Shown piece after piece: positions 1 to 7,905 of a stretch of 64,000 nt of DNA. Within the stretch, counting starts at the first letter, position 1, and each line of letters starts with the position of its first letter. Origin of the DNA: Bacillota bacterium. GTDB lineage: Bacteria; Bacillota; Bacilli; Paenibacillales; Paenibacillaceae. The stretch covers positions 44,229 to 108,228 of the forward strand of contig JAEZCJ010000069.1 in NCBI GenBank assembly GCA_023433615.1, given 5' to 3'. A program made the translations under genes and the position numbers. The notes below the pieces were generated by a model. It searched no databases. It saw nothing but the letters and a program-made list of their open reading frames with translations, and was not told the origin of the DNA.

Positions 1-227
1 TGGGGAGACTGCATCCCAATCCATGGGGGCTATATGATATGATCGGGAATGTGTGGGAATGGTGCTGGGATCTCTACGATACGGAACGGTATGGGAACTA
101 CAGAATCTTCCGGGGCGGCAGCTGGGCGGAAGTCCACAACAACTGCGGCGCTACGGTTCGAAGGAAGAGCATGCCCGATTACAAAATAGATGACCTTGGT
201 TTTCGAATCGCTTGCGGGATGTCGTGA
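1..227 (+). CDS. C-terminal end of a formylglycine-generating-enzyme-like (SUMF1/FGE-sulfatase) domain protein, 5' truncated
   Basis: The frame is open from the first full codon at position 3 and reads RLHPNPWGLYDMIGNVWEWC, then FRGGSW and GFRIAC before the stop. The series NxWGLYDMxGNVWEW, RGGSW and GFRxA is the hallmark C-terminal core of the SUMF1/FGE fold, which occurs in formylglycine-generating enzymes, ergothioneine/ovothiol-type synthases and kinase- or transposon-linked proteins. The N-terminal part lies outside the window, so catalytic cysteines of true FGEs and any fused domain cannot be judged. An ATG at 39 is internal to the domain and is not the start. The next gene begins about 80 bases later on the same strand. 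Confidence 0.85.
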   Translation, partial: GRLHPNPWGLYDMIGNVWEWCWDLYDTERYGNYRIFRGGSWAEVHNNCGATVRRKSMPDYKIDDLGFRIACGMS

Positions 228-304
228 CGTCTAGCGTCATATCCCGAACATTCGATTCAAGATCGACGATGTTTCGGAATTCATCGCCTATAGGAGAGTG
301 TCGA

Positions 305-1012
305 ATGCAAATCTATTGGCTTAAGATCAAGAAAATTATTGAGGAAACCCCCGAAGTAAGAACGTACTTGCTCGACTGTCCGCAAGATTATACATGGGAA
401 GAAGGCGCTCACACGCACTTTGCATTGGAGGGCTTCAATGCCGGGGATAAGCCGAATCGCAGCCTGATTCGTCATATGTCAATCTCCACGCTGCCGCATG
501 AGGAAGCGATCGGCATCACCACGCGGATCAGGGAACAGTGCTCGGAGTTCAAGTCCATCTTGAAGAGCCTGCAAGCAGGCGATGAAGTTGCCATATTCAA
601 GACGCATTCCAATGTACCGCTGAAGAGAGTAGGGAGAAATGTGTACCTGCTGTCATCGGGCGTCGGCCTCGCCACTTTCAGACCGATTGTGCTGGATTAT
701 TTGAGACAAACGGACAATGTCAGCCGCATGCATGCTTTAAACATCGATTCATCGAAGCATTGCTTGTTTGCCGATATTTTCAAAGCTGCCCCTGAGAAGA
801 ACCTTACGGCACAGTATGTAGATAATCGGAGTGAATACTACGAGGAAGTAAAGAAGCTTGCCGCAGACAAGGATGGTCTCTTCTATGTCGTCGGCAGCGA
901 TGAATTCCTCTTGCAGAATATCAAAGTTCTGCGTGAACACGGAATCCAGGCGGAACAGATTATACTCGATAAACATGAAACGCAATTGTCTGAGTTCTTG
1001 CCAATAAGCTAG
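305..1012 (+). CDS. Ferredoxin-NADP reductase-like flavin oxidoreductase (FNR family)
   Basis: A 235-residue protein with the two-lobed FNR layout: an N-terminal beta-barrel FAD-binding part (residues about 1-105, with a RHMSIS segment in the place of the RxYS flavin motif) and a C-terminal nucleotide-binding part beginning VYLLSSGVGLATFRP. Such proteins pass electrons between NAD(P)H and a partner via flavin. The protein is short and has no fused ferredoxin or globin domain. The start at 305 is chosen because TAGGAGAG lies just upstream; the frame is open further upstream to 212, which would overlap the preceding gene without an RBS. An ABM-fold gene follows 41 bases downstream and may be co-transcribed. 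Partner and substrate are unknown. Confidence 0.7.
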   Translation: MQIYWLKIKKIIEETPEVRTYLLDCPQDYTWEEGAHTHFALEGFNAGDKPNRSLIRHMSISTLPHEEAIGITTRIREQCSEFKSILKSLQAGDEVAIFKTHSNVPLKRVGRNVYLLSSGVGLATFRPIVLDYLRQTDNVSRMHALNIDSSKHCLFADIFKAAPEKNLTAQYVDNRSEYYEEVKKLAADKDGLFYVVGSDEFLLQNIKVLREHGIQAEQIILDKHETQLSEFLPIS

Positions 1013-1053
1013 CAAAGCGCGAGAGACTCCGCTGCTGCTGAATGGAGGTGCTG

Positions 1054-1383
1054 ATGAGCGGGATCGCAAGGACGCCTAAGCCCCCGTATTACGCCGTTAT
1101 TTTCACATCTGAGAGGACGGAAGGGGACGACGGTTATGCAGACATGGCGGAAGAGATGGAGAGGCTGGCGCGTTCGCAGCCTGGATTCTTGGGAGTGGAA
1201 AGTGCCCGAGACGGCCTAGGGATAACGGTATCCTATTGGGAGTCTCTCGAGGCAATCAAGAATTGGAAGCAGAACGAACGGCATCTGGTTGCCCAGAGGC
1301 GGGGGAAGTCCGATTGGTACCTCCGTTACAAGACAAGGGTGAGTAGGGTCGAACGGGACTATGAATTTGGGAAGGGCGACTAG
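1054..1383 (+). CDS. Antibiotic-biosynthesis-monooxygenase (ABM) fold protein
   Basis: A 109-residue protein with the dimeric alpha/beta ferredoxin-like ABM fold: PPYYAVIFTSERT strand, a MEEMERLARSQPGFLG helix-strand, then VSYWESLEAIKNWKQNERH, which is the typical 'yW.s.eal..W' ABM motif. Family members include quinol and anthrone monooxygenases, haem-degrading IsdG proteins and many uncharacterised stress proteins. The start at 1054 has GGAGGT four bases upstream; an in-frame ATG at 1042 sits inside that ribosome site. It follows the flavin reductase gene and ends in a strong terminator, so the pair may form one transcript. No haem- or cofactor-binding residue can be assigned from sequence alone. 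Confidence 0.75.
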   Translation: MSGIARTPKPPYYAVIFTSERTEGDDGYADMAEEMERLARSQPGFLGVESARDGLGITVSYWESLEAIKNWKQNERHLVAQRRGKSDWYLRYKTRVSRVERDYEFGKGD

Positions 1384-1398
1384 GCGAAGCGGAATAAA

Positions 1399-1432
1399 GG
1401 TGACTCCTGTAGGTACAGGGGTCGCCTTTTTT
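1399..1432 (+). terminator. Rho-independent terminator after the ABM gene
   Basis: A 13-bp stem (GGTGACTCCTGTA pairing with TACAGGGGTCGCC through two G-U pairs) with a two-base loop is followed directly by six T's. It starts 15 bases after the stop codon and isolates the flavin reductase/ABM pair from the transporter operon. Confidence 0.85.
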
Positions 1433-1461
1433 GTTCGTAAAGATAATTGCGGAGGGTATCA

Positions 1462-1569
1462 ATGAATGATCATATTCACGTTATGTGTATGTTAGATAAG
1501 TTACTATTGCACAACAAAGAATCCATATTATTAAGTGGAATCCACAAAGACAAAATAAATATTGTGTAA
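1462..1569 (+). CDS. Possible 35-residue small ORF in the leader of the transporter operon
   Basis: ATG at 1462 is preceded by GGAGGG with a 5-base gap, an excellent ribosome site, and is followed by 35 sense codons before TAA. The product (MNDHIHVMCMLDK... ending HKDKINIV) is Met/His/Leu-rich, with no signal peptide and no family I recognise. It lies between the terminator at 1399-1432 and the ATPase start at 1625. It could be a leader peptide, a small protein, or chance. An 11-base inverted repeat (GTGGA-A-TCCAC, 1535-1545) lies inside it. No convincing promoter is visible upstream. Confidence 0.3.
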   Translation: MNDHIHVMCMLDKLLLHNKESILLSGIHKDKINIV

Positions 1570-1624
1570 TATACTCTTACATATAGAAGGTGGGCGAACA
1601 AATTTCAGACCTGGTGGTGAATAT

Positions 1625-3202
1625 ATGACACGGATATCACACAAGCCTGTACCATTCATCCAGGTATCTGCTCTTACCAAGCGATTCGGCACATTCACGG
1701 CGCTCGACCAAGTCGATTTTACGGTGAGCGGCTCGGAAGTGCATGCGGTGCTGGGAGAGAACGGTGCGGGCAAGAGTACGCTGATGAAGGTGCTGTATGG
1801 CATCTACGCCGCGGATGAAGGAACGGTCGCGCTTCACGGGCGGCAGGTGCAATCGTATTCGCCGGCTATGGCGAAGCAGGCTGGAATCGGGATGGTGTTC
1901 CAGGATTTTCGCCTTATACCGGCATTGACGGTATGGGAGAACATTGCGCTCTCGATTCCGAAGGAAGGCTTCTGGCTCCATCGCAAGCGGTTGGTGGCGC
2001 GAATCAGGGAAATCTCAAATCGTTACGGCCTCGGCGTGAAGCCGGAAGCGTTCGTCTGGGAGCTGGATCTAGGGGAGCGGCAGCGGGTCGAGATTATTAA
2101 GGCGCTGATGCTCAAGGACGCGAAGGTTATTATTCTGGATGAGCCGACCAGCGTGCTGTCGCCGCAGGAGGTTACGGCATTCCTGGCCATGGTCGATCGG
2201 CTGCGCCGAGACGGCTACGGAATCGTGCTCATCACGCACAAGATCAAGGAGGTGCTGGCCTGCGCGGATCGGGTGACGGTACTCAGGCACGGTAAGGTGT
2301 GCTACACCGAGCAGGAGAGCAGCAAGCTGGAGCAGACGCAGCTCGTATCCGCGATGATGGGCGGCGAGCAGGTGCCGATCATCGCGCCGAAGGCGCCGGC
2401 GGCGTATGATACGGATCCGATTCTGAGTCTCCGGCAATTGGCGGTCGTGGACGACCATGGGCGCCGCATCATCTCGCCGACGACGTTGGATTGCTACCCT
2501 GGCGAAATTATCGGCATTGCCGGTATCTCCGGCAATGGGCAGCGCGAACTGGCCGAAACCTTATACGGCCAACGTACGCCCTTCGGCGGGGAGATCCTCA
2601 TGAACGGCGAGCGGGCGGCCGCGAGCGGAACGCAAGGCATGTTAGGGCATGGCGCGGCCTATTGCCCGGAGGACCCGGTCGCCGATTCGATCGTGCCGGG
2701 CATGACCGTTCTGGAACATATGGTGCTTGCCGGCCTCCCGATGGTTCCGAAGTACGGAGACATCGACTGGCGGCAAGTAGAGGCCTTAATGAAGCAGGTC
2801 GAAGCGGTCAATACGCTTCGCGTGGCAGATCCTCAGCGAATCGCAGGCAGCTTGTCCGGCGGTAACATTCAGCGGATGATTCTCGCGCGTGCGCTTAGCC
2901 GCGACCCGCGTATCATGATCGTCTCCTATCCGACGAGAGGGTTGGACATCGCGACGGCCAAGGCGACGCATCAACTGCTGTTGAAAGCGCGGGAGCGGGG
3001 CACATTGATCATCCTTATCTCGGAGGAATTGACGGAATTGTTCGAACTGTCGGATCGGTTGATCGTCTTGTCGCAGAACAAGGTGCATGGGCCGATCGAG
3101 ACAGCGCACACGGACATGTATGAGATCGGCAAGCTGATGACCAAAGGGGGCGAAGCGATTGCAGCGCATTCTACAGGCAAGCTTGCGATGGAGATCGGTT
3201 GA
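1625..3202 (+). CDS. ABC transporter ATPase with two nucleotide-binding domains, BMP/nucleoside (NupA/YufO-like) type
   Basis: A 525-residue protein with two ABC domains in tandem. Domain 1 has Walker A GENGAGKST, Walker B VIILDEPTSVLS and a degenerate signature (LDLGERQRVEI instead of LSGGQ). Domain 2 has GISGNGQREL in place of Walker A, as is usual in this class, and an intact LSGGNIQR signature. This matches sugar/nucleoside ATPases paired with two BCAA-type permeases and a BMP lipoprotein. The start at 1625 follows GGTGGTG; an upstream ATG at 1562 has no RBS. The 3' end overlaps the next gene by 44 bases, implying translational coupling. The enzyme energises import from the cytoplasmic face. 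Confidence 0.9.
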   Translation: MTRISHKPVPFIQVSALTKRFGTFTALDQVDFTVSGSEVHAVLGENGAGKSTLMKVLYGIYAADEGTVALHGRQVQSYSPAMAKQAGIGMVFQDFRLIPALTVWENIALSIPKEGFWLHRKRLVARIREISNRYGLGVKPEAFVWELDLGERQRVEIIKALMLKDAKVIILDEPTSVLSPQEVTAFLAMVDRLRRDGYGIVLITHKIKEVLACADRVTVLRHGKVCYTEQESSKLEQTQLVSAMMGGEQVPIIAPKAPAAYDTDPILSLRQLAVVDDHGRRIISPTTLDCYPGEIIGIAGISGNGQRELAETLYGQRTPFGGEILMNGERAAASGTQGMLGHGAAYCPEDPVADSIVPGMTVLEHMVLAGLPMVPKYGDIDWRQVEALMKQVEAVNTLRVADPQRIAGSLSGGNIQRMILARALSRDPRIMIVSYPTRGLDIATAKATHQLLLKARERGTLIILISEELTELFELSDRLIVLSQNKVHGPIETAHTDMYEIGKLMTKGGEAIAAHSTGKLAMEIG

Positions 3203-4205
3203 AACGCCGCCGTTCCTTTCTTGGATTCTCGTTATATTAGGGCCGTTAGTCGCCTATACGTGCTTCTTGGCCACGCAGGACGTGAACCCGCTGGCCATCT
3301 ACAAGGAAATGCTACGCAGCTCGTTCGGCGATGCCTACGGAATCGGCGAAGTCATGATCCGGACGGCGCCGTTCATCCTGACCGGACTCGCGACCGTCAT
3401 TCCGGCACGCGCCGGAATGGTCAATGTCGGCGGCGAGGGGCAGTTGTTCATCGGCGCGCTTACAGCGACAGCCGCCGGCGTGTACCTGCTGCCGAGCTTC
3501 CCCGGCTTCATCGGGATTCCGCTTCTCATTGTTGCCGGAGCGGCAGGGGGCGCGCTGTGGGGATTGCTCCCGGGAGCGTTCAAAGTGTTCTACCGCATGA
3601 ACGAGACGATTACGACGCTCTTGCTCAACTATGTAGCGGCATTCACGGTGGCATTCTTCGTGAACGGCGTGATGAAGGATCCGGCTTCGTTCAACTGGCC
3701 GTTCTCCGCGCCGCTTGCCGATCAACTCAGACTGCCGACAATCGGCAGCGCGCGGCTGAATCTCGGCATCTTCATCGCGGCAGCGATCGCGATCGGCGTC
3801 TGGTTCGTGTTGTATCGGACCCGTGCGGGATTCCGCACGAAGGTCGTGGGCGGCAATGCGAAGGCGGCCGTTCAAGCCGGCATATCGGTGTCCAAGGTGC
3901 AGCTAATCGCGCTGATCGCGGCGGGCGCGATAGCGGGGGTTGCGGGCGCGATCGAGATCGCCGGCGTAGAGGGCAATCTTCGCCCCACGACTGGCGCGAA
4001 TTACGGGTATCTGGGCTTCCTCGCCGCATGGATGGCTTGGAATCGGCCGCTCTGGCTGCTGCTGACTTCCCTGCTGCTCGGCGTGCTGAACGTTGCGGGA
4101 ATCTCGCTTGAGATCACGAGCGGACTCGCATCCTCGGCGATTAATATTCTCATTGCCTTCATATTGCTAGCGGTATTGTCGGCCGGAAGGAGGGAGCGGA
4201 CATGA
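3159..4205 (+). CDS. ABC transporter permease (BPD_transp_2 family), first subunit
   Basis: A 348-residue integral membrane protein with about nine to ten hydrophobic segments. The motif GMVNVGGEGQLFIGA in the N-terminal third is the characteristic 'vNig.EGqml.GA' loop of permeases for BMP-linked nucleoside importers, and RMNETITTLLLNYVA is the matching 'neii.tlmlNyia' segment. The start is TTG at 3159 with AGGGGG upstream, inside the end of the ATPase gene. It pairs with the smaller permease encoded immediately downstream, which starts within the stop codon (ATGA). The substrate cannot be told from the permease alone. Confidence 0.88.
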   Translation: MQRILQASLRWRSVETPPFLSWILVILGPLVAYTCFLATQDVNPLAIYKEMLRSSFGDAYGIGEVMIRTAPFILTGLATVIPARAGMVNVGGEGQLFIGALTATAAGVYLLPSFPGFIGIPLLIVAGAAGGALWGLLPGAFKVFYRMNETITTLLLNYVAAFTVAFFVNGVMKDPASFNWPFSAPLADQLRLPTIGSARLNLGIFIAAAIAIGVWFVLYRTRAGFRTKVVGGNAKAAVQAGISVSKVQLIALIAAGAIAGVAGAIEIAGVEGNLRPTTGANYGYLGFLAAWMAWNRPLWLLLTSLLLGVLNVAGISLEITSGLASSAINILIAFILLAVLSAGRRERT

Positions 4206-5113
4206 TCGTCGAAGTGTTGTCCGGCGCAGTGCGCGCCGGAACGTCCGTCCTCTATGCATCTGCGGGCGAATTAATCAGTCAACGGGCCGGCGTCATCAAC
4301 CTCGGCACCGAAGGGTCCATGCTTGCCGGAGCATTCGCGGCATTCGCCGTCACGGCGGATACGGGCAGCCCGCTGCTCGGCATCATGGCCGGCGGGATGG
4401 CCGGTTGTCTCATGGCGCTCGTCCATGCGATTCTGGTCATCTTCCGTAAGGCGAATCAGCTGGCATCCGGTCTGGCCGTGATCTTCCTGGCTCAGGGAGT
4501 GACCGCGTTCTTCGGTCAATCCTATGTGAATAAGCAGGCAAAGTCGCTGCCCGTCATCGATATTCCGGTTCTCAGCGACATTCCTTGGATCGGCACGATT
4601 CTGTTCAAGCATGACGTGTTGACGTACTGTTCTTACCTGCTCGTATTCTTGCTATGGCTGCTTCTCTTCCATTCCCGGTTCGGACTGCTGCTGCGTTCCG
4701 CCGGCGAACGTGACGACGTCGTCCACGCCAGCGGCTACAATCCGAATCGGATTCGCTTCTGCGCGGTCTTGGCGGGAGGCTTCCTGGCAGGGGTCGGCGG
4801 TGCGCAGCTGTCGGTGGCGTTCACGCATATCTGGGTCGAGAATATGACCCAAGGGCGCGGCTTCATCGCCGTCGCGCTGGTCATCTTCGCATCATGGTTC
4901 CCTGGCAGAGTGATGGTAGGCGCGTACTTGTTCGGCGGTGCCCAGGCGCTGCAGCTGAGTCTGCAGGCCAGAGGCGTAGACATCTCGCCGTATCTGCTGT
5001 TCATGCTGCCATACGTGTTGACGCTGGTCGTGCTGTTCCTCGTCGAGAGGAAGAAATTCAGCTGGACCCCGCAGGCGCTGCAGCAAGTGTTCGAGGGAGG
5101 CAAAGGGCGCTGA
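4202..5113 (+). CDS. ABC transporter permease (BPD_transp_2 family), second subunit
   Basis: A 303-residue membrane protein with about eight hydrophobic helices. LISQRAGVINLGTEGSMLAGA near residues 20-40 is the second-permease version of the family loop, and SGLAVIFLAQGVTAFFG follows, as in NupQ/YufQ-type subunits. The ATG at 4202 overlaps the preceding stop by four bases and has the strong site AAGGAGGGAG upstream. It forms the heteromeric membrane channel with the 348-residue permease. The lipoprotein gene follows after 66 bases, still in the same direction and without a terminator. Confidence 0.88.
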   Translation: MIVEVLSGAVRAGTSVLYASAGELISQRAGVINLGTEGSMLAGAFAAFAVTADTGSPLLGIMAGGMAGCLMALVHAILVIFRKANQLASGLAVIFLAQGVTAFFGQSYVNKQAKSLPVIDIPVLSDIPWIGTILFKHDVLTYCSYLLVFLLWLLLFHSRFGLLLRSAGERDDVVHASGYNPNRIRFCAVLAGGFLAGVGGAQLSVAFTHIWVENMTQGRGFIAVALVIFASWFPGRVMVGAYLFGGAQALQLSLQARGVDISPYLLFMLPYVLTLVVLFLVERKKFSWTPQALQQVFEGGKGR

Positions 5114-5179
5114 AGCTGAGGCGGAGGCGGGCCCGTTGAACCTTATATAGAAACGCATAACGAGGGTGGAGGGAAATCG

Positions 5180-6364
5180 ATGAAGACATTCAAGGGATGG
5201 AAGAAAGGTCTGCTCGGCAGTATGGCGACGGTCTTGCTGCTTAGCCTGCTCGCGGCTTGCGGCACACCGAGCAACAAGAACGCGGATAACGGCAATGCGA
5301 ACGGCGGCGGGAGCGAATCGGCGGCGTCCGGGGGAGATGTTCCGGGCACAGGCGGCAGCGCGATTGGCTTCATCTTCATCGGGACGAAGGATGACTACGG
5401 GTATAACCAAGCGGCATACCTGGGAAGCGAGGCCGTGGAAGCGGCATTCCCGGATCTGAAGGTGCTCCGCAAGGAGAACGTGCCGGAAGACGCCAACGCG
5501 GAACGGGTGATGGAGGAGATGATCCGCCAAGGCGCGAAAATCATTTTCCCAACCTCTTACGGTCACCTCGACCCGGCGATTAACGTGGCAAACCGGCATA
5601 AGGACGTTATTTTCCTCCATCAGGGCGGACTGAAGACGACAGAGAATGTAGGCACTTATATGGGCAATATCTGGGAGACGGTCTACTTGTCCGGCGTTGC
5701 GGCTGGGCATATGACGAAGTCGGGCAAGCTCGGCTATATCGCGGCGATTCCGATTCCGCAGGTGCTGCTGAACATCAATGCATTCACGCTCGGCGCCCGA
5801 TCCGTCAACCCGGATGCGACCGTATCGGCGGTGTTCACCGGCAATTGGTGCGATCCGGGCATCCAAGCGCAAGCGGCCAATACGCTGATCGATCAAGGGG
5901 CCGACGTGCTCACCCAGCATCAGGACTGCACGAAAACGATTATCGAGACGGCGGAATCCCGCGGCGCGATGTCGGTCGGGTACCATGCGGACGGCTCCGA
6001 CCTGGCCCCGAACGGCTGGATTACGGCACCGATTTGGGATTGGGGCGATATTTTCGTCAAAATGGCGCAGACGGTAGAGGACGGCAAGTTCACGGGCAGC
6101 GATTATGCGGGACGTTACAGGCTCGGCGTGGAGAGCGGCGTGGTGAAGCTGGCGCCGTTCGGCAGCAAGGTGCCGCAAGCGGTGCAGGATGAGGTGAAGG
6201 CGCTGCAGGAGCGAATCGTGAGCGGCGAATTCCATCCGTTCGACGGGGACATCAAGGACCAATCCGGCGCGATGAAGTTCACGAAGGGGTCCAAGCCGAC
6301 CATTGAAGAGCTGGAATCGATCGATTTCTTCGTGGAAGGCGTCGTCGGCAGCATTCCGAAGTGA
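5180..6364 (+). CDS. BMP-family substrate-binding lipoprotein
   Basis: A 394-residue lipoprotein precursor: positively charged start, hydrophobic core, lipobox LLAAC with Cys27 as the lipidated residue, then a Gly/Asn/Ser-rich linker and a mature BMP domain starting IGFIFIGTKDDYGYNQAA. This fits the 'basic membrane protein' family, which binds nucleosides in characterised cases (PnrA, Med-like proteins) but also other small ligands. Acidic and aromatic residues (NWCDPGIQ, HQDCTKT) line the expected ligand cleft. GGAGGG precedes the ATG at 5180. Its downstream neighbours, a cupin and an isochorismatase-fold amidohydrolase, suggest a nitrogenous ligand rather than an intact nucleoside; that is inference. 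Confidence 0.88.
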   Translation: MKTFKGWKKGLLGSMATVLLLSLLAACGTPSNKNADNGNANGGGSESAASGGDVPGTGGSAIGFIFIGTKDDYGYNQAAYLGSEAVEAAFPDLKVLRKENVPEDANAERVMEEMIRQGAKIIFPTSYGHLDPAINVANRHKDVIFLHQGGLKTTENVGTYMGNIWETVYLSGVAAGHMTKSGKLGYIAAIPIPQVLLNINAFTLGARSVNPDATVSAVFTGNWCDPGIQAQAANTLIDQGADVLTQHQDCTKTIIETAESRGAMSVGYHADGSDLAPNGWITAPIWDWGDIFVKMAQTVEDGKFTGSDYAGRYRLGVESGVVKLAPFGSKVPQAVQDEVKALQERIVSGEFHPFDGDIKDQSGAMKFTKGSKPTIEELESIDFFVEGVVGSIPK

Positions 6365-6373
6365 ATCTAGACG

Positions 6374-6397
6374 AGGCGGGCATTTCGATGCCCGCTT
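6374..6397 (+). promoter_or_regulatory. Intercistronic UUCG-capped RNA hairpin
   Basis: GCGGGCAT-TTCG-ATGCCCGC forms a perfect 8-bp stem with a UUCG tetraloop, extended by A-U and G-U pairs, starting nine bases after the lipoprotein stop. No T run follows, so it is unlikely to be a full terminator. Such hairpins after binding-protein genes usually protect the upstream mRNA or partly reduce downstream transcription; that role is inferred. Confidence 0.65.
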
Positions 6398-6432
6398 CAT
6401 CATCCACCCGGCGGGTGAGGAGGCCAAAATAG

Positions 6433-6873
6433 ATGAAGCAATCGGTTACGAAGGTGCGCAGAGATGAAGAAATGACTTGGGAGCTCATGCCAGGGCATCC
6501 CGGCTTGTACCATAAGGAGATCATGAACGCGGCGGACGCGGATGAACTGAATGTCCGCATGAGCTCCATTCTGTGGGAGCGCATCGCGGTCGGCGGCGCG
6601 GTATTGCCGCATTATCACGATGTGGCAGAGGTGATCTGCATCACGGTAGGCAAGGTGCGCTTGCTGTGCAACGGCGAGTGGAAGTCTTACCAGGCCGGCG
6701 ATACCTTCCTCGTGCCGGCAGGCGTCGTGCATTCCGTGCGGAACGATGACACGGCGCCGACGGAGCAGATCAGCCTGTTCATCCCGACGCACGGCGCGCC
6801 GACGTCCAATCGTTTCTTCGGGACGACGCTGGTCGATGTGCCGCTGGAGGGAGGCGGAGAGGACAATGGCTGA
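6433..6873 (+). CDS. Cupin-domain protein
   Basis: A 146-residue single-domain cupin. The first cupin motif is seen as GAVLPHYHDVAEVICITVG, giving the two His and Glu metal ligands, and the second as AGDTFLVPAGVVHSVRN, giving the last His. The protein has no signal peptide. It lies between the BMP lipoprotein and the amidohydrolase genes and overlaps the latter by eight bases, so the two are translationally coupled. Its job could be metabolite binding or an isomerase/lyase step in the same catabolic route, for example the cupins found with ureido-compound degradation genes. No exact function can be assigned. Confidence 0.85.
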   Translation: MKQSVTKVRRDEEMTWELMPGHPGLYHKEIMNAADADELNVRMSSILWERIAVGGAVLPHYHDVAEVICITVGKVRLLCNGEWKSYQAGDTFLVPAGVVHSVRNDDTAPTEQISLFIPTHGAPTSNRFFGTTLVDVPLEGGGEDNG

Positions 6874-7546
6874 ATCCTACGGAATCGAGGCTATGCCCTA
6901 TGCGTTCGTCGGCGAACGGGCGAGGACTGCTCTCGTGGTCATCGACATGCAAGGCGACTTCTGCACGGAGGGCGGCTTCGGGCATCTGCTCGGCCATGAC
7001 GTGACGCGCACGCATGCGATCATTCCGAACATTCAGGCGCTGCTCGACCGGTTCCGGGAGCTGAAGCTGCCGATCGTTCATACGCGCGAAGGCCATCTGC
7101 CGGATCTGTCGGATCTGCCGGAATCGAAGCTGCGCCGCTCTAAGCTCGGCGGTGCGGGCATCGGCGATCAGGGGCCGCTCGGTCGCATTCTCATTCGAGG
7201 CGAGGCCGGGCATGACATTATTCCGGAATGCTGCCCGCTGCCGGGCGAGCCGGTATTCGATAAGCCGGGCAAGGGCGCGTTCTATGAGACGGGACTGGAA
7301 GAGCATCTTCGCGCGAACGACATCCAATACCTGATCGTGACCGGCGTTACGACCCATTGCTGCGTGAGCGCGACCGTGAAGGAAGCCAATGACAGAGGGT
7401 ATGAGTGTCTGGTGCTGAGCGATGCGACAGCGGCCTATACGGACGAGGAGCACGAGTCTGCGCTCCGCATATTGTACGGCAACGGCGCGCTGTTCGGCTG
7501 GGTCTCGACGACGGAGGCCCTGCTTGCAAGTCTAAGCGTTCGTTGA
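6866..7546 (+). CDS. Isochorismatase-family cysteine hydrolase, biuret/ureidoacrylate amidohydrolase-like
   Basis: A 226-residue cysteine hydrolase. The catalytic triad is visible: Asp27 in VVIDMQGDFC, Lys133 in FDKPGKGAF and Cys166 in TGVTTHCCVSAT. The stretches HTREGHLPDLSDLP, GAGIGDQGPLGRIL and RGEAGHDIIPE resemble, from memory, the biuret hydrolase (BiuH) and RutB group more than nicotinamidases. Enzymes of that group hydrolyse biuret, ureidoacrylate or N-carbamoyl compounds. The start at 6866 has GGAGAGG upstream and overlaps the cupin stop; the longer open frame from 6746 is a shadow of the cupin gene. It is the last gene before a hairpin terminator. The substrate is inferred to be what the upstream transporter imports. 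Confidence 0.82.
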   Translation: MAESYGIEAMPYAFVGERARTALVVIDMQGDFCTEGGFGHLLGHDVTRTHAIIPNIQALLDRFRELKLPIVHTREGHLPDLSDLPESKLRRSKLGGAGIGDQGPLGRILIRGEAGHDIIPECCPLPGEPVFDKPGKGAFYETGLEEHLRANDIQYLIVTGVTTHCCVSATVKEANDRGYECLVLSDATAAYTDEEHESALRILYGNGALFGWVSTTEALLASLSVR

Positions 7547-7578
7547 TCCTGTCTGCATGTCCGAAGTACGGACATCAC

Positions 7579-7618
7579 ATAGCGGCGAAGGGGCATATCC
7601 CCTTGCGCCGCTATTTCG
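7579..7618 (+). terminator. Terminator hairpin after the transporter/hydrolase operon
   Basis: ATAGCGGCG pairs with CGCCGCTAT and AAGGGG with CCCCTT around a five-base loop (one bulged G), giving a 15-bp stem, followed by a short T-rich tail (TTCGTT). It begins about 30 bases after the hydrolase stop. Confidence 0.65.
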
Positions 7619-7905
7619 TTATAATCGATAATGTGATCCGGTGCGGAAAGACGGGCGCTTTCTCGGTATTCAACTGTTAGCGGATGAATAGTTCGTGACT
7701 TTCATCGTGAAAGATGATCGTTACATGACCATAAGGGCAGCGTCCATGCGAACAGCTTGCCGAATGCGGCAACGTCATCGCAAATCAAGCTGCCCCGTTA
7801 GGCAGGGAAAATTGTTGCTGCGCGCACTGCCTACCCCGTATCTTTTGATTCCTTTTTATCGTTAATAGAGTTGAAAGAGAGATAAAAGGAGAGTGTTGAT
7901 TAGCT
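7619..7905 (+). other. Intergenic region without a recognisable gene
   Basis: I see no supported reading frame. The stretch holds two small hairpins (TTGCCG-AATG-CGGCAA-like near 7755, and CTGCC-CCGTTA-GGCAG near 7790) and AT-rich DNA just before the VOC gene, which presumably contains its promoter; I could not pick a convincing -35/-10 pair. Confidence 0.5.

Noticed and set aside
1433..1624. Riboswitch (purine or guanidine type) ahead of the importer operon
   Set aside because: I could not find the conserved core or pairing pattern of a known class; the region is AT-rich and mainly holds the small ORF.
4892..6427. Long minus-strand open frame (511 codons) opposite the BMP lipoprotein gene
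   Set aside because: Arg/His-rich translation with no domain, no ribosome site, and fully antisense to a clear lipoprotein and permease gene; a typical GC-rich shadow frame.
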